A stretch of DNA of 64,000 nucleotides from Pseudomonas urmiensis (lineage in GTDB: Bacteria > Pseudomonadota > Gammaproteobacteria > Pseudomonadales > Pseudomonadaceae). A program made the translations under genes and the position numbers. The notes beneath the pieces were generated by a model, which saw only the letters and a list, made by a program, of their open reading frames with translations, was not told the origin of the DNA and made no database searches. Location of the stretch: positions 3,725,001 to 3,789,000 of the forward strand of contig NZ_JABWRE020000001.1 in NCBI RefSeq assembly GCF_014268815.2, given 5' to 3'. Positions 9,251 through 16,733 of this stretch are shown piece by piece. How positions within the stretch are numbered: the stretch's first letter is position 1; every line of letters begins with the position of its first letter.

Positions 9251-10669
9251 TCAAGAAGCGGTACTCACTACCCCTTGCACCTCTTTGGGCGCCAGACGGA
9301 ACGCGTAGTACAACCCCGTCAGCAACACCAGGAACGCCGGGCCAATGTACAAGGCCACGCGAGTCTCCTCGAAGTACGCCATCAAGCCCACTACCAGCAC
9401 CAGGAACGCCAGCGCCAGGTACGAGCTCAGCGGCCACAGCCACATGCGGTACTTCAGCGCCTTGCGCTCAGCGCTGCTAAGGCCTGCGCGGAACTTGAGC
9501 TGGGCCAACAGAATCATCACCCACGTCCAGATCGCACCGAAGGTGGCGATCGAAGTCACCCAGACGAAGACTTTCTCCGGCACCAGGTAGTTGGCCAACA
9601 CACCCAACAGCAAGGCGGCAATCGACAGCAGCAGCGCATTGCGCGGTACGCCGTTTTTCGAGGTACGGGCGAAGGTCGCCGGCGCCTGGCCGTTCTGCGC
9701 CAGGCTGTAGAGCATGCGCCCGGTGCTGAAGATCCCGCCGTTGCACGACGACAGCGCGGCAGTGATCACCACGAAGTTGATGATGCCAGCCGCAGTCTTG
9801 ATGCCCAGACGCTCGAAGGTCATCACAAACGGGCTACCCTGGCTGCCGATTTCGTTCCACGGGTAGATCGACAGGATCACGAACAGCGCGCCGACGTAGA
9901 ACAGCAGAATGCGCCAGAACACCGAGCCAATCGCTTGGGGGATGGTCTTCTGCGGGTTGCGTGCTTCACCTGCCGTGAGGCCGATCATCTCCACACCCAG
10001 GTAGGCGAACATGACCATCTGCAGCGACATCAGCACACCGGTCACGCCATTGGGCATGAAGCCGCCGTTGCTCCACAGGTTGGAGATGCCCATGGCCACC
10101 CCGTCATTGCCCAGGCCAAAGGCGATGATGCCGATGCCGCCGAGGACCATGGCGATGATGGTGACGATCTTGATCAGGGCGAACCAGAACTCGAACTCAC
10201 CGAAAGCCTTGACCGCGATCAGGTTGATCGCACCCATGCTGCCCAGCGCCGCCAGGGCCCAGATCCAGCGCGGCACATCGGGGAACCAGATGCCCATGTA
10301 GATGGCCACCGCCGTGATCTCGGCAACGCAGGTCACCAGCCACAGGAACCAGTAGTTCCAACCGGTCAGAAAGCCCGCCAGGGGGCCGAGGTAGTCTTGG
10401 GCGTAGCGGCTGAAGGAGCCAGCGACCGGATTGTGCACGGCCATTTCGCCGAGCGCGCGCATGATCACCAGGATCGCCAGGCCGCCAATGATGTAGGAAA
10501 TCATGATGGCCGGGCCGGCCATTTCGATAGCTTTGGCCGATCCGAGGAACAGGCCGACACCGATACAGGCGCCGAGGGCCATCAGACGGATGTGCCGTTC
10601 GCCCAGTTCACGCTTGAGTGGGCCGCCTTGAGCGGTCTCACCATGGGCAGGGTGGTTGCCGACTGGCAT
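9251..10669 (-). CDS. Amino acid permease of the APC family, ProY-like
   Basis: The 472-residue inner-membrane protein has about 12 hydrophobic segments and the family N-terminal signature ERHIRLMALGACIGVGLFLG. Segments such as IIGGLAILVIMRALGEMAVH and SNLWSNGGFMPNG closely follow E. coli ProY and related AAT-type permeases, so it should import an amino acid by proton symport. The exact substrate (proline, histidine or another) cannot be fixed from sequence. The ATG at 10669 follows a TGAGGTTG ribosome-binding region. The long leader between 10670 and 11106 contains a striking palindrome at 10861-10886. A long open frame on the opposite strand is a composition effect. Confidence 0.85.
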   Translation of the reverse strand: MPVGNHPAHGETAQGGPLKRELGERHIRLMALGACIGVGLFLGSAKAIEMAGPAIMISYIIGGLAILVIMRALGEMAVHNPVAGSFSRYAQDYLGPLAGFLTGWNYWFLWLVTCVAEITAVAIYMGIWFPDVPRWIWALAALGSMGAINLIAVKAFGEFEFWFALIKIVTIIAMVLGGIGIIAFGLGNDGVAMGISNLWSNGGFMPNGVTGVLMSLQMVMFAYLGVEMIGLTAGEARNPQKTIPQAIGSVFWRILLFYVGALFVILSIYPWNEIGSQGSPFVMTFERLGIKTAAGIINFVVITAALSSCNGGIFSTGRMLYSLAQNGQAPATFARTSKNGVPRNALLLSIAALLLGVLANYLVPEKVFVWVTSIATFGAIWTWVMILLAQLKFRAGLSSAERKALKYRMWLWPLSSYLALAFLVLVVGLMAYFEETRVALYIGPAFLVLLTGLYYAFRLAPKEVQGVVSTAS

Positions 10670-10860
10670 AGCAATACAACCTCATTTTGTTATTGGATAT
10701 GACCTTCGTGCAGCACTAGCCTCGCCGATGAGCGGGGCGTCGTCTTGCCGGGCCAACCTCGTGGGTTGATCCGTCCACCCGCACCAGAGGCGCGGGCAGG
10801 GCGAAGGGGTCGAGCAGTATAGGAAGCCAACTGTAGGGCTTTTCACTATATAAACAGGGA
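10670..10860 (-). other. Long leader region of the permease gene, function unknown
   Basis: About 190 bases upstream of the permease start contain several short GC-rich inverted repeats on the minus strand, for example CCCGC with GCGGG around 10780-10800 and CGCCCCGCTC with GATGAGCGGGGCG around 10724-10740. No open reading frame is convincing here. It could be a structured leader or simply spacer; I do not recognise a known riboswitch. Confidence 0.3.
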
Positions 10861-10886
10861 AATTTGGCGAGAATTCTCGGCAAATT
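10861..10886. promoter_or_regulatory. 26-bp palindrome between divergent permease and PBP genes
   Basis: Twelve of thirteen base pairs are symmetric around a central CGAGAATTCTCG, with flanks AATTTG and CAAATT. It lies in the 437-bp intergenic region between two divergent genes, about 190 bp from the permease start and 220 bp from the PBP-like gene. A dimeric regulator site is the simplest reading. The rest of this gap up to 11106 shows no gene; AT-rich stretches near 10840 and 11000 could be promoters. Confidence 0.6.
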
Positions 10887-11106
10887 GCCCCTTTACCTAG
10901 TGTGTTTTTGCCGCTGCTGCAGTGCTCATCGCAGCAGCCCCAAAATGGTGCAGCCACCCTAACAACTTCCACGCAAATTGGAAGCCGCACCAAAGCCTTA
11001 TATTCCCACCGCAGATTTGGCCACTTCTTACAAAATTTTCACCAATTCCGGCCAACGTCTAAGCTTCAGACAAGTAAGACGAAATTACCTGGCCGGATTG
11101 AAGACT

Positions 11107-14100
11107 ATGGGCGCACTGTGGCAATCGGAACCAACCAGAACGGACGCACCTGAAGCAAATCTGGCTGAAGCTCCGGCGCCAAAGACCCCTCGCCAGCGCC
11201 GGCTGTGGTGGCGGTTGATTTTGCTGATCGTGCTGGTGGCCATCGTCGCCATCGGTTTTGCCGCCTATGACGAGGTGCAGACCTCGAATCTGCAGTCACG
11301 CGAATTCAGCCGGCTGGCCAGCACCCTCACCTATTCGCTGGAGCCTGGCCCAAGCGATGCCATCGTCTACCCCGGCGAAGGTCCGTTCGACAAACGCTTG
11401 GGTTACAGCGCCCTGGGCGAATTCCTGCCGCGCCTGCTCAAGCGCGACTACCTGATCAGCCAGCAGGTGCAGTTCTCCCCGGCCCTGATGAACTACGTCG
11501 ACCACGGCCTGTTCGTGCCTTACGTGGAAAAGATCCAGGCGGGCCTGTCGATTACCGACTGCCGGGGCGACACGCTGTACCAGTACAACTACCCACAGCA
11601 CCTGTATCCAAACTTTGCGGCGATTCCGCCGGTGATCGTCAACAGCCTGCTGTTCATCGAGAACCGCGACCTGCTCGACCCGCACGACCCGCGCAACAAC
11701 CCGGCCGTCGACTGGCCGCGCTTCGCCAAGGCAGCCTACAGCCAGGTGGCCAAGTACCTCGCCTTGCCGGGTCAATCGGCGGGCGGCAGCACCCTGGCTA
11801 CGCAGCTGGAGAAATACCGCCATTCGCCAGATGGCCTGACCGTGTCGGGCGCCGAGAAGATCCGCCAGATGTTCTCGGCCAGCGTGCGCGCCTACCAGGG
11901 CGGGCCGGACACCACCGAATCACGCCAGCGCATCGTGCGTGACTACCTCAACAGCGTGCCGCTCTCGGCAGTGCCTGGGCATGGCGAAGTGCACGGCATG
12001 GCTGAGGGTTTGCGGGTCTGGTACGGCGCTGATTTCGACCAGGTAAACCAAGCGCTGGCGTCCACCGCCACCGACCAGGCCAGCATGGCCCAACGTGGCC
12101 TGGCCCTGCGCCAGGTGTTATCGCTGATGATCGCCCAGCGCCGGCCTTCGCATTACCTGACCAAAGGCCGCATCGAACTGGCTGAACTGACTGATTCGCA
12201 TATTCGCGTGCTCGCTGCCGCCAACGTCATCGAGCGACCACTGGCTGACGCGGCGCTGGCCAGCAAGGCGGTGTATCGCGACTGGGTGGCCCAGCCGACC
12301 ATCGTGCCGATCGTCACCAACAAGGGTATCAGCCTGGCCCGCAACCGCCTGGCAGCGATGCTCAATCGCCCGCTGTATGACCTCGACCGCCTCGACCTGT
12401 CGGCCACCAGTACCCTGCAGGCCGACCTGCAGACGCAAGTCAGCCAATACCTGAAAAACCTTTCCGACCCGGCCTTCGCCGCGCAGATCGGGCTGATCGG
12501 AGAACGCTTGCTGACCACCAAGACCACCGACCAGGTGCGCTACAGCTTTACCCTGTTCGAGCGCACCGCCGATGGCTCGCGGGTGCGCGTGCAGACCGAC
12601 AGCACCGACCAACCGTTCGACATCAACGAAGGCAGCAAACTGGAACTGGGCTCGACCGCCAAGCTGCGGGTACTGACTACCTACCTGGAAATCATCGCCG
12701 AGCTGCACGACAAATACGCGGGCAAACCCGTCGCCGACTTGAAGAAAGAACCTGTCGCCGAGCTCGACCGGATCACTCAGTGGTCACTGGAATGGCTGAT
12801 CCAGAACAGCAAGAATCAGAGCCTGGACGCCATGCTCGACGCCGCCCTTGAGCGCAAGTACTCGGCCAATACCGGTGAAGCGTTCTTCACCGGTGGCGGC
12901 ATGCATGTGTTCAACAACTTCCGCAAGGAAGACAACAGCCGCAACCCCACTCTCAAGGACGCACTGCGCGAATCGATCAACCTGCCGTTCATCCGCCTGA
13001 TGCGCGACATCGTCCGCTACGTGACCTACCAGCAGCCGTTCAACCGGGCGCCGCTGCTCAAGGACGACTCCGACCCGCGTCGCCAGGAATACCTGGCGCG
13101 CTTTGCCGACCGGGAAGGCACCAACTACCTGATGCGCTTCTGGAAGAAGTACCAGCGCAAGACCTCCCAGCAGCGCCTGGACACCTTCCTCGACAGCATG
13201 CGCGTGACCCCGCAGCGCCTGGCTGCGGTGCACCGCTACCTGTTCCCAGAGGCCGGACAGGAGACGTTCAATGCCTTCGTGCGCGCCCATAGCAAAGAAG
13301 ACAAGAAGGCCCTGGCCAAGCTCACCGACGGCCGCCTGTCGGAGATGTACGACGCCTATGGCCCTGGCAAATACGACCTGCCCGACCAGGGCTACATCGC
13401 CAAGGTTCACCCGCTCGACCTGTGGCTGCTCGGCTACTTGCTGAAAAACCCGGGGGCGACCCTCACCGAGATGGTCAACGCCAGCCGCTTCGAGCGTCAG
13501 GAGGTGTACAGCTGGCTGTTCAAGAGCCGCCACCAGGGCGCGCGCGACAGCCGCATCCGTACCATGGTCGAGATCGAGGCGTTTCTCGATATTCACCAGC
13601 GCTGGAAACGCGTCGGCTACCCGTTCGATCACCTGGTGCCCTCGCTGGCCACTGCCATCGGCAGCTCGGGCGACCGCCCTGCGGCACTCTCCGAACTGGT
13701 CGGGATCATCCAGAACGATGGCGTGCGCCTGCCCACCTTGCGCATCGATACCCTGCACTTCGCCGCCAATACCCCCTATGAAACCAAGCTGATCAGCGAC
13801 CCGGACCGCGGCCAGCGAATCCTCCCGGTGGAAGTTGCCCGGGCGCTCAAGGGCGCCCTGTCGCAAGTGGTCGATGCCGGTACCGCGCGGCGCATCTCCG
13901 GCAGCTTCAAGCTGCATGACGGCACTGCGCTGGTGATGGGCGGCAAGACCGGGACCGGTGACAACCGCATCGAAAGCTTCGGCGCCGGTGGCCGGCTGAT
14001 CGGCTCGCGCTCGCTCAACCGCACCGCCACCTTCGTGTTCTACCTGGGCGACAACCACTTCGGTACCCTCACCGCGTTCGTTCCAGGTCGCACGGCAGAA

Positions 14101-14235
14101 GCCTTCACCTTCACCTCGGCATTGCCGGTGCAGGTGCTCAAGGGCATGGCGCCGATTCTCATGCCGTACCTGGAGCCGGGCAGCGCCACCGAGTGCAAGG
14201 CACCGCAAATGGCTATGCGTGCAAATGCCCCCTAG
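11107..14235 (+). CDS. Large class A penicillin-binding protein-like (transglycosylase/transpeptidase)
   Basis: The 1042-residue protein starts with a cytoplasmic tail, one membrane segment (about residues 38-58), then a GT51 peptidoglycan glycosyltransferase-like domain: FIENRDLLDPHD carries the catalytic-type Glu with Asn replacing the usual next Asp, followed by GGSTLATQLEK and IVRDYLNSVPL. Further on are transpeptidase-type motifs: GSTAK (SxxK, Ser near 516) and GGKTGTG (KTG, Lys near 947). A long insert between them makes it much larger than PBP1a or PBP1b. It should polymerise or remodel peptidoglycan in the periplasm. The ATG at 11107 is chosen over 10978 because the earlier codon lies in non-coding-looking sequence; this start is not certain. 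Confidence 0.78.
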   Translation: MGALWQSEPTRTDAPEANLAEAPAPKTPRQRRLWWRLILLIVLVAIVAIGFAAYDEVQTSNLQSREFSRLASTLTYSLEPGPSDAIVYPGEGPFDKRLGYSALGEFLPRLLKRDYLISQQVQFSPALMNYVDHGLFVPYVEKIQAGLSITDCRGDTLYQYNYPQHLYPNFAAIPPVIVNSLLFIENRDLLDPHDPRNNPAVDWPRFAKAAYSQVAKYLALPGQSAGGSTLATQLEKYRHSPDGLTVSGAEKIRQMFSASVRAYQGGPDTTESRQRIVRDYLNSVPLSAVPGHGEVHGMAEGLRVWYGADFDQVNQALASTATDQASMAQRGLALRQVLSLMIAQRRPSHYLTKGRIELAELTDSHIRVLAAANVIERPLADAALASKAVYRDWVAQPTIVPIVTNKGISLARNRLAAMLNRPLYDLDRLDLSATSTLQADLQTQVSQYLKNLSDPAFAAQIGLIGERLLTTKTTDQVRYSFTLFERTADGSRVRVQTDSTDQPFDINEGSKLELGSTAKLRVLTTYLEIIAELHDKYAGKPVADLKKEPVAELDRITQWSLEWLIQNSKNQSLDAMLDAALERKYSANTGEAFFTGGGMHVFNNFRKEDNSRNPTLKDALRESINLPFIRLMRDIVRYVTYQQPFNRAPLLKDDSDPRRQEYLARFADREGTNYLMRFWKKYQRKTSQQRLDTFLDSMRVTPQRLAAVHRYLFPEAGQETFNAFVRAHSKEDKKALAKLTDGRLSEMYDAYGPGKYDLPDQGYIAKVHPLDLWLLGYLLKNPGATLTEMVNASRFERQEVYSWLFKSRHQGARDSRIRTMVEIEAFLDIHQRWKRVGYPFDHLVPSLATAIGSSGDRPAALSELVGIIQNDGVRLPTLRIDTLHFAANTPYETKLISDPDRGQRILPVEVARALKGALSQVVDAGTARRISGSFKLHDGTALVMGGKTGTGDNRIESFGAGGRLIGSRSLNRTATFVFYLGDNHFGTLTAFVPGRTAEAFTFTSALPVQVLKGMAPILMPYLEPGSATECKAPQMAMRANAP

Positions 14236-14257
14236 AAAAGTACTCATCGAAAAGTTA

Positions 14258-14276
14258 GATGAGAATCATCACCATC
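14258..14276 (+). promoter_or_regulatory. Candidate Fur box
   Basis: GATGAGAATCATCACCATC matches about 13 of 19 positions of the Fur consensus. It lies upstream of the padR-SIP pair, whose second gene is a ferric-siderophore reductase type, so iron control is plausible. Confidence 0.55.
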
Positions 14277-14284
14277 TAAGGCTT

Positions 14285-14331
14285 GTCTTGCGATATATCT
14301 TAAGTAATATCTAACGATATATCGCAAAGAC
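14285..14331 (+). promoter_or_regulatory. Inverted-repeat operator, probably for the PadR regulator
   Basis: TTGCGATATAT (14288-14298) and ATATATCGCAA (14317-14327) are perfect inverse complements separated by 18 bases; GTC and GAC outside extend the symmetry with one extra base. The site ends about 12 bp before the padR start. Position and symmetry fit autoregulation by the PadR dimer. Confidence 0.7.
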
Positions 14332-14343
14332 GAGAACACTCCC

Positions 14344-14949
14344 ATGCGTGACCATGATCCTTTCGAACGTCGCCCCGGCCGAGGCGAACGCGGCCCTCGG
14401 GTATTCGCCCCGGGCGACCTCAAGTTGCTACTGCTGGCGATGCTTGCCGAGCAACCTGGCCATGGCTATGACCTGATCCGCCAGATCGAAACCCTGTTCG
14501 ACGGCAGCTACAGCCCAAGCCCAGGGGTGATCTACCCCACCCTCAACTTCCTTGAAGAAGCAGAGCTGATCACCGGCCAAATCCAGGGCAGTAAACGTCT
14601 GTACGTCATCACCGACGCCGGTCGCACCGCCCTGATCGAGCAAGCCGTCGCCCTCGATGGCGTGCGCATGCGCATCGAAGTCAGCAAACGCGCCCTGCGT
14701 GGCCACGACCGGCCGCCAGAAATCCATGAAGCGGTCGGCAACCTGCGCCATGCCTTGCACATGCACAGCGGCCGCTGGACGCCTGAAGAGATCGAGCGGG
14801 TGCGCACCCTGCTCAACGACACCGCCAAGGCCATCGCCGCCGGCCCGACCGATTCCGTTATGGAGAACACCCAATGTGCGACACCATTCACCGCGTCAAC
14901 CATGAAATCAAACAACGCCGTTTGCAGGTTCTGCGGGTCACCGAACTGA
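14344..14949 (+). CDS. PadR-family transcriptional regulator, YqjI-like
   Basis: The 201-residue protein has a PadR winged-helix domain at about residues 22-100: LLLLAMLAEQPGHGYDLIRQ, then SPGVIYPTLNFLEEAELI and GSKRLYVITDAGR. Gene order next to a siderophore-interacting protein recalls E. coli YqjI, a nickel-responsive repressor of yqjH, but here the two genes are in tandem rather than divergent and the N-terminus is not strongly His-rich. The last 25 residues are encoded in the 76-bp overlap with the next gene and end with CRFCGSPN, which holds a C-x2-C pair that might bind metal or may only reflect the overlap. An inverted repeat and a Fur-like site precede the gene. Confidence 0.85.
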   Translation: MRDHDPFERRPGRGERGPRVFAPGDLKLLLLAMLAEQPGHGYDLIRQIETLFDGSYSPSPGVIYPTLNFLEEAELITGQIQGSKRLYVITDAGRTALIEQAVALDGVRMRIEVSKRALRGHDRPPEIHEAVGNLRHALHMHSGRWTPEEIERVRTLLNDTAKAIAAGPTDSVMENTQCATPFTASTMKSNNAVCRFCGSPN

Positions 14950-15635
14950 CCCCACGCATGCGCCGGATTACCCTCGGTGGCCCTGAGCTGCAAGGGTTCG
15001 TCAGCCTCGGCAGCGACGACCACGTCAAGCTGTTGTTCGCCATGAGCGCACAAGAGCAAGCCGCCATCGAAGCGCGCAACCTTGGCCGTGACGGCGGTGC
15101 GCGGCCCACCATGCGCGAATACACCCCACGGCGGGTCGACCTGGCGGCGGGAGAACTGGACATCGACTTCGTCCTGCACGGCGATGGCCCTGCCTCGACC
15201 TGGGCTGCGCAGGCTGTACCTGGGCATGAGCTGAACATCGCCGGGCCACGAGCGTCGATGGTGGTCCCGGACATTTTCGACAGCTACCTGCTGATCGGTG
15301 ACGAGACTGCAATCCCGGCCATTGCCCGCCGCCTGGATGAACTGCCCGCTGGCCGTCAGGTGTTGGCCGTGATCCAGGTCGAGGACGAACAGGACCGTCA
15401 GCCACTGCCGAGCAAGGCTCAGGTCGAGGTGATCTGGGTGCGCCGACATGACGAAGACCTGCTGGCATTGCTGGAGAATCTGGCACTGCCGCAAGGCAAG
15501 CTGTACAGCTGGGTCGCCCTGGAAAAAACCCTCACCCGCCAGGCCAAAGCGTTGCTGCTGGCCAAGGGCGCACAAGAAGACGCACTGAAGGCCGCCGCTT
15601 ATTGGCGTGCAGATGCCAGCGCTGACGACGAGTGA
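14874..15635 (+). CDS. Siderophore-interacting protein (FAD-dependent ferric reductase), YqjH-like
   Basis: The 253-residue cytoplasmic protein belongs to the SIP/ViuB family. The FAD-binding barrel carries TMREYTPRRVD (RxYT-type flavin motif) and FVLHGDGPASTWA, followed by an NAD(P)H-binding domain with LLIGDETAIPAIARRL. Such enzymes reduce ferric iron in imported siderophores to release it. The ATG at 14874 lies inside the end of padR (76-bp overlap in another frame), so the two genes are transcribed together and probably translationally coupled. The Fur-like box and the inverted repeat upstream of padR would control both. Confidence 0.88.
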   Translation: MCDTIHRVNHEIKQRRLQVLRVTELTPRMRRITLGGPELQGFVSLGSDDHVKLLFAMSAQEQAAIEARNLGRDGGARPTMREYTPRRVDLAAGELDIDFVLHGDGPASTWAAQAVPGHELNIAGPRASMVVPDIFDSYLLIGDETAIPAIARRLDELPAGRQVLAVIQVEDEQDRQPLPSKAQVEVIWVRRHDEDLLALLENLALPQGKLYSWVALEKTLTRQAKALLLAKGAQEDALKAAAYWRADASADDE

Positions 15636-15639
15636 TCGC

Positions 15640-16293
15640 TCAGCGCGAATGCGCCCTGGCTTCGGCCAGGCGCCTGCCTTGCCAGCGGTCCAGGCTCAGG
15701 ATCAGCAGGCCGATCCCCCAGAACCCCGCCAAAACCGCCAGAGCATTGACCAGCACTTGCGCATAGCCAAGCTCGGCAACATCGATGAACGGATACGGGT
15801 ACACCCCGATCTCATGCCCGCGCCACAAGGCAAAGGCAAAGTACAACGCCGGATACAGGCTCCACAGCCCCAGGTGCCAGAAACGCAGGCTGCCCTTGGG
15901 CACCACCCGCCACCAATACATCACGAACAGCAGCGGCATCACGTCGTGCAGTAGTTCATCGGCCAGCCATTGCCAGCCCTGCGGGTGCCACAAGTGGCGC
16001 AGTAACAGGCTGTAGGCCAAGGCCACCAAGGCGATGCTGGCAGCAATCCCTGAGCTGACTGCGGGCGACAGGAACCAACGCTTGGCGGCAGACGGGTGGC
16101 CGAAGGCTGCATAACTGAGCACGCTGGCTACCAAGGTGTTGGTCAGTATCGTGAAAAACCCGAAGACATTGATCAACCCGCCGATCAGGCTGGCCTGCTC
16201 CTGCCAGCGCGCCAGCAGCACCAGGTAAACCTGCACGCTCAGGCCGCTCCAGCCGAGGATTGCGGCCAGGCTCAACCAAGGATGACGAGGCAT
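15640..16293 (-). CDS. Pr6Pr-family integral membrane protein
   Basis: The 217-residue protein is strongly hydrophobic with about six predicted membrane helices and matches the Pr6Pr (FAR-17a/AIG1-like) family, with conserved FGFFTILTNTLVA and LLHDVMPLLFVMYW segments. No enzymatic function is established for the bacterial members. It directly follows the VF530-type gene: its ATG at 16293 abuts the stop codon at 16294-16296, so the two form an operon. It converges with the SIP gene, with only four bases between their stop codons. Confidence 0.8.
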   Translation of the reverse strand: MPRHPWLSLAAILGWSGLSVQVYLVLLARWQEQASLIGGLINVFGFFTILTNTLVASVLSYAAFGHPSAAKRWFLSPAVSSGIAASIALVALAYSLLLRHLWHPQGWQWLADELLHDVMPLLFVMYWWRVVPKGSLRFWHLGLWSLYPALYFAFALWRGHEIGVYPYPFIDVAELGYAQVLVNALAVLAGFWGIGLLILSLDRWQGRRLAEARAHSR

Positions 16294-16515
16294 TCAGCCT
16301 TTGCGCTGCAGCTTGATGTACAGGTGCTCGACTTTTTCCCGCGCCCACGGCGTCTTGCGCAAGAAGGTCAGGCTCGACTTGATGGTCGGATCGCTTTTGA
16401 AGCAGCGGATGTCGATGCGCTCGGCCAGGCCCTGCCATTGGTAGTGCGCGACCAGCTCGGTAAGGATCTGCTCCAAGGTCTTGCCGTGCAGCGCGTTGTG
16501 GTTGGCCGTGCTCAT
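16294..16515 (-). CDS. VF530-family small DNA-binding-like protein (DUF2132)
   Basis: The 73-residue protein fits the VF530 family: [20 protein letters not shown], then [20 protein letters not shown] and [12 protein letters not shown]. The Vibrio fischeri structure suggested DNA binding, but the cellular role is unknown. The ATG at 16515 is chosen because it gives the family's short N-terminus; the frame extends 25 codons further but through an AT-rich leader. It is the first gene of a two-gene operon with the Pr6Pr membrane protein. Confidence 0.85.
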   Translation of the reverse strand: MSTANHNALHGKTLEQILTELVAHYQWQGLAERIDIRCFKSDPTIKSSLTFLRKTPWAREKVEHLYIKLQRKG

Positions 16516-16687
16516 GCCAGTGCTCCCGCGAAGAAAAGATGCGCACATTACACGAGTGTAGTGGGCGGTGGCGGTATTCGAGCGCTGCACCCGGCAGGCA
16601 GGCCCTATCGCCCCCCTGCGACTTGCGCCGGCAGGAATGCAGAAGACCCTCTGGACAGACCGAGATTCCCTGCGCTGAAATAGTAAT

Positions 16688-16700
16688 GTTATATTGTAAC
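16688..16700 (+). promoter_or_regulatory. Zur box upstream of the znuD-like receptor gene
   Basis: AATGTTATATTGTAACCAT contains GTTATATTGTAAC, a good match to the Zur inverted repeat. It ends 33 bp before the start codon, where a repressor would block the promoter. Confidence 0.75.
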
Positions 16701-16733
16701 CATACTAATACCTGCCAAGGATCGTCTTTTCTC

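Noticed and set aside
9242-10702. 486-codon open frame opposite the amino acid permease gene
   Set aside because: Extremely His/Gln/Asp-rich product with no hydrophobic core, exactly antisense to a clear permease.
10708-10830. Possible riboswitch in the permease leader
   Set aside because: Several short stems exist but no known consensus could be matched by eye, so it is listed only as an uncharacterised leader.
12784-14247. 487-codon open frame opposite the PBP-like gene
   Set aside because: Antisense shadow, same compositional signs.
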